In this document: piece by piece, positions 1 to 6,535 of the stretch
Layout of the letters: each line of letters opens with the position of its first letter
Numbering within the stretch: the stretch's first letter is position 1
Assembly: GCA_050259815.1 (NCBI GenBank)
Contig: JBLNBI010000200.1
Location: 1 to 7,201, forward strand
Direction of reading: 5' to 3'
DNA length: 7,201 nucleotides
Source: JAGTRP01 sp050259815
GTDB taxonomy: Bacteria > Pseudomonadota > Gammaproteobacteria > Burkholderiales > Rhodocyclaceae
Made by a program: the position numbers and the translations under genes
The notes under the pieces: generated by a model
Told to the model about the DNA's origin: nothing
Databases searched by the model: none
The model's input: the letters and a program-made list of their open reading frames with translations, nothing else

Positions 1-2587
1 CGTTGATGACGTCATTGCCCGAGCCGCCGTAGATGGTGTCGCTCTGGCTGTCCCCCGACAGGGTGTCGTCGCCGGCGCCGCCATAGATCTTGTCGATGCC
101 CTGTCCGCCGGCCAGGGTGTCGCCGCCGCCGTAGCCGTAGATGACATCGGTGCCATTCTTGGCGTCGATGGTGTCGGCGCCGGAGGTGCCCAGGATGGTG
201 TTGTCGCCGTTCAGCTGGTTGGAGGTGTAGGTCACCAGGCTCCCGAGGGGGCCGCTGCCGGCGGTGTCGAAGTCGTTGGGGTCGGCGCCGGTATAGACGG
301 GAGGAGCCGAAGCCCGGGTCACCGGCTCGTCGGTTCCGGCGATGGTGATGGTGACATCCTGCTTGGCGGTGCCGTCAGCGCTCAGGACCGAGAAGGTCCG
401 GGTCAGGGAGGTGTCCTTGGAAAGGTACTGGACGGCATCGTTGTTGAGGCTGAAGAGCCAGTTGCCGTTCGCGTCCACCGAGAAGGTCCCCTCGTCGATG
501 GTGGTCGTGTAGGCCTGGGCATGGGCTTGTCCGTCATCGACGTCGGTGACGTTGAGCTTGCCGGACGCGGTCAGGGTACCGTCCTCCTTCACGCTGCCGA
601 TGGCCGTCCCGCCGATGGTCGCCTGGTCGTTGACGCCGGTGACGGTGACCGTGGCCGTCTGGTTGACGGCGGCGCCATGCTCGTCGGTCACCTGGTAGGT
701 GATGACCACATCCTGGGTCACGCCAGCGGCCAGGTGCTGGAAGGCGGCGTTGGCGGGATCGACCGTCAGGGTGTTGCCGTCCAGGGTGACCCCGGCCGGC
801 AGGTCGCCGATGCCCTTGACGCTCAACTGGGCGCCGTCGTCGGCGTCGCTGGCTCCGGAGAGCAGGTCCAGGGTGACCGTCGTGCCATCTTCGGTGCCTG
901 CCGCAGTGAGGGTGGCATCCACCTTCGGAGTGTCGTTGGTGCCCGTGATGGTGATGGTGGCCGTCTGGTCGACGGTGGCGCCGTGCTCGTCGGTGATCTG
1001 GTACTTCACGACCAGATCCTGGGTCTTTCCTTCGGCCAGATGCTGGAAGGCCGAGTGGCCTGGATCAACCGTCAGGGTGTTGCCGGAGAGCGTGACACCC
1101 GCCGGCAGGTCGCCGATGCCCTTGACGCTCAGTTGGGCGCCGTCGTCGGCATCGGCCGCGCCCTGGAGCAGGTCGACCTGGAACGCCGCTCCATCCTCGG
1201 CGCCGCCGGCCGCGACGGCGGCGGCGACGGTCGGGACGTCATTGGTGCCGGTAATGGTGATGGTCGCCGTCTGGGCGACGGTGGCGCCGTGCTCGTCGGA
1301 AACCTGGTACTTCACCGTGATTTCCTGCGTCTTCCCTTCGGCTAGGTGCTGGAAGGCCGAGTGGCTGGGATCAACCGTCAGGGTGTTGCCGTCCAGGGTG
1401 ACCCCGGCCGGCAGCTTGCCGATGCCCTTGACGCTCAACTGGGCTCCGTCGTCGACATCGGCCGCGCCCTGGAGGAGGTCGACCTGGAACGCCGTTCCAT
1501 CCTCAGTGCCGCCGGCCGTGACGGCAGCGGCGACGGTCGGGATGTCATTGGTGCCGGTAATGGTGATGGTCGCCGTCTGGTCTACGGTGGCGCCGTGCTC
1601 GTCGGTGACCTGGTACTTCACCGTGATTTCCTGGGTCTTGCCTTCGGCCAGATGCTGGAAGGCCGAGTGGCCTGGATCAACCGTCAGGGTGTTGCCGGAG
1701 AGGGTGACGCCGGCCGGGAGGTCGCCGATCCCCTTGACGCTCAGCTGGGCGCCGTCGTCGGCATCGGCCGCGCCCTGGAGCAGGTCGACCTGGAACGCCG
1801 CTCCATCCTCAGTGCCACCGCCCGTGACGGCGGCGGCGACGGTCGGGGTGTCATTGGTGCCGGTAATGGTGATGGTGGCCGTCTGATCCACGGTGGCGCC
1901 GTGCTCGTCGGTGACCTGGTACTTCACGACGATTTCCTGGGTCTTTCCTTCGGCCAGATGCTGGAAGGCCGCATTGCAGGGATCGACCTTCAAGGTGCAG
2001 CCGTCCAGGGTGACCCCGGCCGGCAGGTCGCCAATGCCCTTGACGCTCAGTTGGGCGCCCTTGTCGACATCCTTGGCGCCGGTCAGGAGATCCAGGGTAC
2101 ATACTGCTCCATCTTCCGTGCCGCCGGCCGTAAGGGGACCGTCCACGGTCGGACCGTCGTTCTCGCCGGCGACGTTGATATGCACGGTGGCGTAGCTGAT
2201 GGTGCCGTTGCCGAGCTGGATGGCGTAGGTGAAAGAGTCGGAATAGGTGTCGCCGACGTTCAGGGAATTGATATCGAAGCCCTTGGCGAACTTGAACTCG
2301 ATCTTGCCGCAGTTGATGCGGATCTGGTTGCCTTCGGCGGTGCTTTCCCACTCGCTGACCATGCCCTTGCCCACGTCGCTGGCGAGGAGGTCCTTGAGGG
2401 CGGTGGCGCCTTCGCCATCGTCGATGGAATAGAGTTTCTTGGCATTGCCGCCCAGGTCGTTGGCCAGTACATCCAGGATGATGGCCTTGTCGCTCGTGCA
2501 GTTGGCGCTGAGCCAGTCTTCCGTGACGTTGTAGGTGTCGTCGCCGGCCTGGGGGGTCTTGGTGTATGAGACGGTACTGACAGCCAT
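1..2587 (-). CDS. Large VCBS/RTX repeat adhesin, type I secretion substrate (N-terminal 862 residues; 3' end outside the window)
   Basis: The frame is open from the ATG at 2587 to the left edge with no stop. An in-frame TGA at 2608-2606 and a GGAG at 2600-2597, nine bases before the ATG, support this start. There is no N-terminal signal peptide, as expected for proteins exported through type I secretion by a C-terminal signal, which would lie outside the window. Domain order: residues 1-142, a divergent cadherin/Ig-like domain opening with AGDDTYNVTED; residues 143-652, five 102-residue units carrying a D(A/V)D(D/K)G motif and ending in TITITGTND or a close variant; residues 653-752, a further VCBS unit (KEDGTL, DVDDG); a linker of about 47 residues; then RTX nonapeptides from residue 800. 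Proteins of this build are usually cell-surface or released adhesins and biofilm matrix proteins that fold on binding extracellular calcium. The five cysteines seen (30, 93, 163, 197, 204) all lie in the N-terminal quarter. The adhesin role is inferred; the ligand and secretion partners are not visible here. Confidence 0.9.
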   Translation of the reverse strand, partial: MAVSTVSYTKTPQAGDDTYNVTEDWLSANCTSDKAIILDVLANDLGGNAKKLYSIDDGEGATALKDLLASDVGKGMVSEWESTAEGNQIRINCGKIEFKFAKGFDINSLNVGDTYSDSFTYAIQLGNGTISYATVHINVAGENDGPTVDGPLTAGGTEDGAVCTLDLLTGAKDVDKGAQLSVKGIGDLPAGVTLDGCTLKVDPCNAAFQHLAEGKTQEIVVKYQVTDEHGATVDQTATITITGTNDTPTVAAAVTGGGTEDGAAFQVDLLQGAADADDGAQLSVKGIGDLPAGVTLSGNTLTVDPGHSAFQHLAEGKTQEITVKYQVTDEHGATVDQTATITITGTNDIPTVAAAVTAGGTEDGTAFQVDLLQGAADVDDGAQLSVKGIGKLPAGVTLDGNTLTVDPSHSAFQHLAEGKTQEITVKYQVSDEHGATVAQTATITITGTNDVPTVAAAVAAGGAEDGAAFQVDLLQGAADADDGAQLSVKGIGDLPAGVTLSGNTLTVDPGHSAFQHLAEGKTQDLVVKYQITDEHGATVDQTATITITGTNDTPKVDATLTAAGTEDGTTVTLDLLSGASDADDGAQLSVKGIGDLPAGVTLDGNTLTVDPANAAFQHLAAGVTQDVVITYQVTDEHGAAVNQTATVTVTGVNDQATIGGTAIGSVKEDGTLTASGKLNVTDVDDGQAHAQAYTTTIDEGTFSVDANGNWLFSLNNDAVQYLSKDTSLTRTFSVLSADGTAKQDVTITIAGTDEPVTRASAPPVYTGADPNDFDTAGSGPLGSLVTYTSNQLNGDNTILGTSGADTIDAKNGTDVIYGYGGGDTLAGGQGIDKIYGGAGDDTLSGDSQSDTIYGGSGNDVIN
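2..190 (-). repeat. RTX calcium-binding nonapeptide array (seven repeats seen, continues off the edge)
   Basis: Seven consecutive nine-residue repeats fit GGxGxDxUx in register: GTSGADTID, AKNGTDVIY, GYGGGDTLA, GGQGIDKIY, GGAGDDTLS, GDSQSDTIY and GGSGNDVIN. Such repeats form a parallel beta-roll that binds calcium between turns after export. Repeats 2 and 6 depart from the glycine consensus. The array reaches the window edge, so its full length and the C-terminal secretion signal cannot be seen. Confidence 0.93.
332..631 (-). repeat. Sixth, divergent VCBS repeat unit of the adhesin
   Basis: After the fifth 306-bp unit comes a domain of about 100 residues that keeps the family layout but little of the array sequence. 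It starts NDQATIGG, contains SVKEDGTLTASGKL, then DVDDGQAH, a GTFSVDANGNWLFSL strand pair and an LTRTFSV segment, and closes with DVTITIAGTDEP. The GxW(x)F-type core and the DVDDG motif are typical of classical VCBS repeats. It joins the array to the linker ahead of the RTX block. Confidence 0.8.
632..2161 (-). repeat. Five tandem 306-bp repeats encoding Ig-like/VCBS-type domains
   Basis: Reading in the coding direction, units begin at the Asn of the ND(x)P motif at 2161, 1855, 1549, 1243 and 937, each exactly 306 bp (102 codons) with no indel. Shared stretches include GAQLSVKGIG, LPAGVTL and AFQHLA, then a YQ(V/I)(T/S)DEHGA segment and a TIT or TVT strand. Units 2, 3 and 4 (1855-938) are closest to one another; unit 1 and unit 5 are more diverged. 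The conserved aspartates around A-D-(A/V)-D-D-G resemble the calcium-associated motif of VCBS/cadherin-like repeats. These units probably form a rod that holds the functional ends of the protein away from the cell. Confidence 0.9.
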
Positions 2588-2596
2588 TTTCGTTTG

Positions 2597-2600
2597 CTCC
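2597..2600 (-). promoter_or_regulatory. Ribosome binding site of the adhesin gene
   Basis: GGAG lies nine bases before the ATG at 2587. The nearest upstream in-frame stop (TGA, 2608-2606) leaves only a TTG at 2602-2600 as an alternative start, and that codon overlaps the Shine-Dalgarno motif, so the ATG is preferred. Confidence 0.7.
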
Positions 2601-2618
2601 AAGGGTCACTTCGAAACA

Positions 2619-2636
2619 GGCTGCGGGAAGGCAGCC
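2619..2636 (-). other. Leader stem-loop 32 bases upstream of the adhesin start codon
   Basis: On the minus strand GGCTGC and GCAGCC form a perfect 6-bp stem around the six-base loop CTTCCC, followed by TGTTTCG. It sits between the candidate promoter and the ribosome binding site. The T-run is too short for a strong intrinsic terminator; it could be an attenuator, an mRNA-stabilising stem or chance in GC-rich DNA. Confidence 0.3.
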
Positions 2637-2892
2637 GACCTATGCGATGGTCCTGGCGCATGGAACGGCGGGGCTCAGCCGGGGCTGTCCGGCGCCAGGG
2701 GCCTTGGGGGCGGATGTCCATGCGTCATGGATGGAACTATAGGCACCCGGCATAGAGCCGCCCATGGAGTGGAGCCTCCCTTTGGGGGGCAGGGACGGCG
2801 ATCAGGACGCGGTGGGCAAAGCGGTAGGCTGGCCGCGGCGTCCCGGGGTGAAGCGGGGTAGGGAAGGTAATGGGCCGGGGGCTGTGAGGACC

Positions 2893-4281
2893 CTAGCGCA
2901 GCTCAGCCACCCACTGCAGCAGGGCGTCGATGGCGGCCTGCCCCTCCCGGGCCCGGGGGTGGTTGATGAGGAAAGTGACGGCGTAGCGCCGGCCCCGGCT
3001 GTCCAGGGCGTAGCCGGACACGGTCTTGACCCCGTCCAGGGTGCCGCTCTTGAGATGGGCCCGGCCCCGGGCGCCGGAATCCACCATGCGCTTCTTCATG
3101 GTGCCGTCGATGCCGACGATGGGCAGGCTGGAGACGAATTCGGGCATCACCGGGCTCTGCCAGGCGTCCAGCAGCAGGCGGTTGAGGCTGTCGGCGCTGA
3201 TGCGCTCCCGGCGGGAAAGGCCGGAGCCGTTTTCCATCTCCAGCTCCCGGAAGGCGAGCTTCCGCTGTCCGAGCCAGGCGTAGACCCGCTGTCGGGCCCG
3301 CTCCGGGGTGGCGGCGCCATCCCCGTTGCCTAAGGTGAGGAAGAGCTGGCGGGCCATGACGTTGTTGGAATACTTGTTGATGTCCCGTACTACCTCGGCC
3401 AGGGGCGGGGATTCCTGCTCAGCCGCCAGGCGGGCGGTGGCCGGGATGGGACCGGGGCGGACCTTGCCCCCCAGGGTGCCGCCCATCTCCTTCCACAGGG
3501 CGGCGAAGAGGCAGCCCACCTGGGCATCCGGGGGCAGGGGGGAGAGGTTGAGCGCCCGCTCGCCGCACAGGGCGGCGTAGGAGCCGGTGAATTCCAGTCC
3601 GCCGTTGGGCAGGAGACGGACGGCAATGCGGTCCTTCCAGTCGTCCCGGCAGTCCCCCTTGGAAAGCTGCAGGCGGTTGTCGATGGGCAGGCCGTCGCTG
3701 GGGGTTTCCACCAGCAGGCGGACGGAGGCGGCTTCCGGCGAGAGGACGAAGCGCAGGGCCCGGAAATTGACCAGCAGGGCGTCGGGCTCCACGTTGTAGG
3801 GCCGCATGGGCTTGTCGTCGAAATTGCCGGTGGCCGGGGGCACGTTGAAGGCGCTGCGGTCCAGGATCACGTCCCCGGCGATATGGCCGATGCCCCGCAC
3901 CCGCAGTTGCCGCAAGAGGGCCCACAGGTGCTCCTGGGCGAACTTGGGGTCGCCGCTGCCCTTGAGATAGAGATTGCCGGGGAGCCGCCCGTCCGCCGGC
4001 TCGGCGTCGATGAACGCGGCAGTCTTCCAGGTGTAGGCCGGGCCCAGGAGGTCGAGGGCGGCGTAGGTGGTGACCAGCTTCATTACCGAGGCCGGGTTCA
4101 TGGCCTGGCCGGCGTTGAACGAGACCAGGGGCGTGCCCGCATCCACCGGCTGCACCATCACTGCCACGCTGGCCGGCGGAATCTGGGCGCCCTTGAGGGC
4201 CTGGGCGACGGTGGGGGGAAGGTCGCCCGCCCGGACGGGGAGGGCGACCCAGAAGAACAGGGCGGCGAACAGATATTTCAT
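2893..4281 (-). CDS. dacB: D-alanyl-D-alanine carboxypeptidase/endopeptidase, PBP4 type (peptidase family S13)
   Basis: This 462-residue periplasmic penicillin-binding protein would cleave the terminal D-alanine from peptidoglycan stem peptides and/or the D-Ala-mDAP cross-links between them, trimming the wall during growth and separation. All three active-site motifs are present: SVMK at 65-68 (nucleophile Ser65, Lys68), SNN at 305-307, and KSGT at 411-414. The roughly 240 residues between the first two motifs match the extra domains inserted in the PBP4 (class C) group, and the length is close to E. coli DacB. Residues 1-18 form a signal peptide with a hydrophobic core and a likely cut after VRA. 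There is no C-terminal amphipathic anchor like that of DacA/DacC; the protein ends in a plain helix. The start lies 37 bp after the chemoreceptor stop, so cotranscription is possible. The ribosome binding site is weak (GGCGGA close to the ATG). Family assignment is secure; the symbol follows family resemblance. Confidence 0.93.
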   Translation of the reverse strand: MKYLFAALFFWVALPVRAGDLPPTVAQALKGAQIPPASVAVMVQPVDAGTPLVSFNAGQAMNPASVMKLVTTYAALDLLGPAYTWKTAAFIDAEPADGRLPGNLYLKGSGDPKFAQEHLWALLRQLRVRGIGHIAGDVILDRSAFNVPPATGNFDDKPMRPYNVEPDALLVNFRALRFVLSPEAASVRLLVETPSDGLPIDNRLQLSKGDCRDDWKDRIAVRLLPNGGLEFTGSYAALCGERALNLSPLPPDAQVGCLFAALWKEMGGTLGGKVRPGPIPATARLAAEQESPPLAEVVRDINKYSNNVMARQLFLTLGNGDGAATPERARQRVYAWLGQRKLAFRELEMENGSGLSRRERISADSLNRLLLDAWQSPVMPEFVSSLPIVGIDGTMKKRMVDSGARGRAHLKSGTLDGVKTVSGYALDSRGRRYAVTFLINHPRAREGQAAIDALLQWVAELR

Positions 4282-4318
4282 GGTCCGCCGATGATAGCCC
4301 GGTTAGGCCGGAAGGGCG

Positions 4319-6418
4319 CTAGCGGCGCTTGTGCAGCTCGAAGCTCTTGATGATGGCGTCGAGGTGCTGGGCCGTGTCCAGCAGTTCCCCCACCGCCTGG
4401 CTGGCGGCCTTGGCCGATTCGGTGTTGTGCTCGATGAGGTCGGTGATGCGCTGCATGCTCACCGCCACCTCCTCGCTGGCGACGCCCTGCTGGCGGGCGG
4501 CATCGGAAATGCTCTCCGACATCTGGGTGACCCGCTGGCTGGACTGGGTGATGCCTTCCAGGCCGGCCACGCTTTCCCGCAGCTTGCCGATGCCGGTTTC
4601 CACTTCCCGGGCGGCGGTGTCCATGCCGCTCACCGCCTGGCGGGTGACGGACTGGATTTCGTTCACGGTGGCGGCGATGTCGGCGGTGGAAGCCGTGGTG
4701 CGCTCGGCCAGCTTCCGCACCTCGTCGGCCACCACGGCGAAGCCCCGGCCCTGTTCCCCGGCCCGGGCGGCCTCGATGGCGGCGTTCAGGGCCAGGAGGT
4801 TGGTCTGGCCGGCGATCTCGGAAATGACGTTGGTGATTTCGCCGATTTTCTGGATGGAGCGGTTCAGCTCGTTGATGGTTTCGCTGGAAGCCTGGACCGC
4901 CTCCACCACCCGGTTGGTGGCCCGCATGCTCTCGCCGATGTGCTCGTTGCTGTCGGCCAGCAGGGTCTGGGATTCCTTGGCGGCGTCGGCGGTGTCCTTG
5001 GCGTTGGCCGCCACTTCCTGGACCGACTGGCTGAATTCCTCGCTGGCGGCGGCCACGCTTTCCACGCTGGATTGCTGTTCCACCGACTGCTGGGACACGT
5101 GGTGCATCTGGCCTTCCAACTGGTCGCAGTGGCTGTTGATTTCCTTGGCGGCGTTGCTCACCTCGTCCAGCATGGCCTTGAGGGCGCCCTGCATGGTGGC
5201 CAGGTTGCTCAGGAGCAGGCCCGCCTCGTCCCGGCCGGAGACGTCGATATCGTCGGTCAGGTCGCCTTCGGCAATGCGCTCGAAGTGGCTGATGGCGCGG
5301 CGGATGGGGCCGACGATGGCGGCCACCAGCAGCCAGCCGCCGATGGCGGCGACGAGCATGGCGATGAGGGTGCTGGCGATGGAGAGGTTGCGCACCGTCT
5401 GGTAGCGCTCTCCGGCATCCCGGTGGGCTTGCTCGGCGCTGTCCGCCAGGGCCTTGATCAGGGCATCCCCGTCCGCCTTCATCTCCTTGTAGAGGGGGTT
5501 GATCTTGGTGAGCAGGATCTCGTTGGCCTTGACGTACTCCCCGTTCGCCAGCAGCCCCCGGGCGACGTTGACGCCCTCCTTGGAGAAGCGCTCCCGGGTT
5601 TCGGCGAACTTGTCGAGGAGTGCCCTCTCCTGGGGGGAAAGGGTCATCTGCTTCAAGGCATCCAGCTCCTTGTTGATTTCCTCCCGGTTCTTGAGGGTGG
5701 CGTCGATGTGCATCGTCACCGGGTGGTCGTGGAGCTTGGAATTCGGGTTGGTCGGGTCGTGCTGCAGGCCCAGCATGACCTGGGAACGGTTGTCGCCGAG
5801 GAGGAACATCATCCGGCTGACGGCGTTGGAGGGCATCAACTGCTGCTTGTACATGCCCTCCAGCCGGCTGTTGCTCTCGGCCAGGCCGGATACGTTGATG
5901 AAACCCATGACGATCATCAGGGCGACCATGATGCCCATGGCGCCCCACAGCCGGGCGCGCAGGGAGAGGCGGGCGAGGAATCCGGTCCTGGCGGTGACCA
6001 GGGGCGCGTGGCTCTGGCGCAGGCGGGCATAGAGAGCCTCGGCCTCCTTCACCTGTTCCCGGGTCGGCGGGGTGCGCACCGACAGGTAGCCGGTGATCTC
6101 GCCCTTCTTCTTGATGGGGGCCACCAGGGCTTCGACCCAGTAGTGGTCGCCGTTCTTGCAGCGGTTCTTGACCAGTCCGCGCCAGGGCAGGCCGGCCTTG
6201 ACGGTGCGCCAGAGGTCTTCGAAGGCCTGGGGCGGCATGTCCGGGTGGCGGACCACGTTGTGGCTCTGGCCGACCAGCTCGGCCCGGGAGAAGCCGCTGA
6301 TTTCCACGAAGGCGTCATTGGCCTGGGTGATGATGCCTTTGAGGTCCGTCCTGGAAACGAGATACTTCTGGGACGGGAAAGGCACTTCCCGCTGGGAAAC
6401 CGGTTGATTGTTCTTCAT
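4319..6418 (-). CDS. Methyl-accepting chemotaxis protein with Aer-like PAS domain and periplasmic sensor region
   Basis: This 699-residue inner-membrane receptor would signal through CheW/CheA to the flagellar motor. Residues about 10-130 form a PAS domain very like that of the aerotaxis receptor Aer: NDAFVEISG, then HNVVRHPDMP, PWRGLVKNR and KNGDHYWVEA. Arg57, His58, Asp60, Trp79 and Asn85 fall at the same numbers as residues linked to FAD binding in E. coli Aer (from memory), so redox/oxygen sensing via FAD is likely. TM1 is about 156-178, followed by a mainly helical periplasmic region (179-345) that resembles a four-helix-bundle sensor, TM2 about 346-369, HAMP about 370-420, and a long cytoplasmic coiled coil. 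The hairpin tip EIAGQTNLLALNAAIEAARA starts at 534 and runs into GRGFAVVADEVRKLAERT. The C-terminus (FELHKRR) lacks a CheR/CheB-docking pentapeptide. AAGGA at 6431-6427, eight bases before the ATG, supports the start. E. coli Aer lacks a periplasmic domain, so this is not a simple Aer orthologue. Confidence 0.95.
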   Translation of the reverse strand: MKNNQPVSQREVPFPSQKYLVSRTDLKGIITQANDAFVEISGFSRAELVGQSHNVVRHPDMPPQAFEDLWRTVKAGLPWRGLVKNRCKNGDHYWVEALVAPIKKKGEITGYLSVRTPPTREQVKEAEALYARLRQSHAPLVTARTGFLARLSLRARLWGAMGIMVALMIVMGFINVSGLAESNSRLEGMYKQQLMPSNAVSRMMFLLGDNRSQVMLGLQHDPTNPNSKLHDHPVTMHIDATLKNREEINKELDALKQMTLSPQERALLDKFAETRERFSKEGVNVARGLLANGEYVKANEILLTKINPLYKEMKADGDALIKALADSAEQAHRDAGERYQTVRNLSIASTLIAMLVAAIGGWLLVAAIVGPIRRAISHFERIAEGDLTDDIDVSGRDEAGLLLSNLATMQGALKAMLDEVSNAAKEINSHCDQLEGQMHHVSQQSVEQQSSVESVAAASEEFSQSVQEVAANAKDTADAAKESQTLLADSNEHIGESMRATNRVVEAVQASSETINELNRSIQKIGEITNVISEIAGQTNLLALNAAIEAARAGEQGRGFAVVADEVRKLAERTTASTADIAATVNEIQSVTRQAVSGMDTAAREVETGIGKLRESVAGLEGITQSSQRVTQMSESISDAARQQGVASEEVAVSMQRITDLIEHNTESAKAASQAVGELLDTAQHLDAIIKSFELHKRR

Positions 6419-6426
6419 CGTCGCAA

Positions 6427-6431
6427 TCCTT
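6427..6431 (-). promoter_or_regulatory. Ribosome binding site of the chemoreceptor gene
   Basis: AAGGA is placed eight bases before the ATG at 6418. It selects this start, which gives a PAS domain in register with Aer from its first residues. Confidence 0.7.
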
Positions 6432-6451
6432 AGCCTGGCGGCCGCCTGTTG

Positions 6452-6478
6452 CCGACGGCCAAGGCCTTGGACCGACGG
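6452..6478. promoter_or_regulatory. Palindrome flanked by direct repeats in the chemoreceptor leader (possible operator)
   Basis: CCAAGGCCTTGG (6459-6470) is a perfect 12-bp palindrome. It is flanked by two copies of CCGACGG (6452-6458 and 6472-6478) that start 20 bp apart, about two helical turns. A second palindrome, GGCGGCCGCC (6437-6446), lies closer to the gene. The arrangement looks like a protein-binding site or a leader hairpin, but no known regulator motif was recognised. Confidence 0.3.
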
Positions 6479-6526
6479 GTTTTTGATATTTGTTAAGTAA
6501 TATTAAACGCATTTGAAGCTTTGAAC

Positions 6527-6530
6527 GAGG
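6527..6530 (+). promoter_or_regulatory. Ribosome binding site of the Sir2-family gene
   Basis: GAGG ends five bases before the ATG at 6536. The other nearby in-frame ATG (6548, Met5) would be 17 bases away, so the first ATG is preferred. Confidence 0.55.
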
Positions 6531-6535
6531 TCGGT

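Larger units (their letters stand above)
2588..2892 (-). promoter_or_regulatory. Non-coding leader/promoter region of the adhesin gene (305 bp)
   Basis: No convincing gene lies between the carboxypeptidase stop and the adhesin start. In the coding direction there is a TATAGT hexamer at 2741-2736 that could be a sigma-70 -10 box; the matching -35 position (TGGGCG, 2764-2759) is poor. Just downstream is a perfect 6-bp inverted repeat, TCCATG-CGT-CATGGA (2731-2717), near the implied transcription start. Further down are two GC-rich stem-loop candidates at 2693-2678 and 2636-2619. No hairpin followed by a good T-run was seen behind the carboxypeptidase gene. The promoter call is weak. Confidence 0.35.
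6419..6535. promoter_or_regulatory. Divergent intergenic region between the chemoreceptor and Sir2 genes
   Basis: The 117 bp split into a GC-rich half next to the chemoreceptor (6433-6480) and an AT-rich half (6481-6525) that stands out from the rest of the window. The AT-rich half holds the 8-bp palindrome TAATATTA (6498-6505), which offers a TAATAT -10-like box on either strand, and two TTTGAA copies at 6512-6517 and 6520-6525. No -35 box with good spacing is clear for either direction, and no sigma-28 (flagellar) consensus was recognised. Both promoters most likely lie here, but exact elements are uncertain. Confidence 0.45.

Noticed and set aside
632..2161. Regular repeats considered as a CRISPR or mobile array
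   Set aside because: The period is 306 bp, contiguous without spacers, in frame throughout and codes for protein domains.
521..2569. Long plus-strand open frames (521-1345, 699-1886, 1346-2569) across the repeat array
   Set aside because: They mirror the 306-bp repeats of the minus-strand adhesin and only reflect its codon bias. The minus frame gives recognisable VCBS and RTX motifs.
1851..2721. Minus-strand open frames 1851-2609 and 2260-2721 in other frames
   Set aside because: They are Arg/Pro/Ser/His-rich out-of-frame readings of the adhesin N-terminus, and the true frame runs unbroken through the region.
2774..2790. Hairpin GCCTCCC-TTT-GGGGGGC as a terminator for the carboxypeptidase gene
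   Set aside because: On the transcribed strand one pair is a C-A mismatch, and no T-run follows.
2535..3333. Plus-strand open frames 2535-2861 and 2764-3333 as genes in the intergenic region
   Set aside because: They have no recognisable domain, no clear ribosome binding site, and the second overlaps the certain carboxypeptidase gene on the other strand.
4331..6433. A 700-residue open frame antisense to the whole chemoreceptor gene
   Set aside because: It arises from strong G/C third-position bias on the opposite strand. Its translation is low-complexity Gly/Ala/Val/Asp/His-rich with no domain, while the minus strand encodes an unmistakable receptor.
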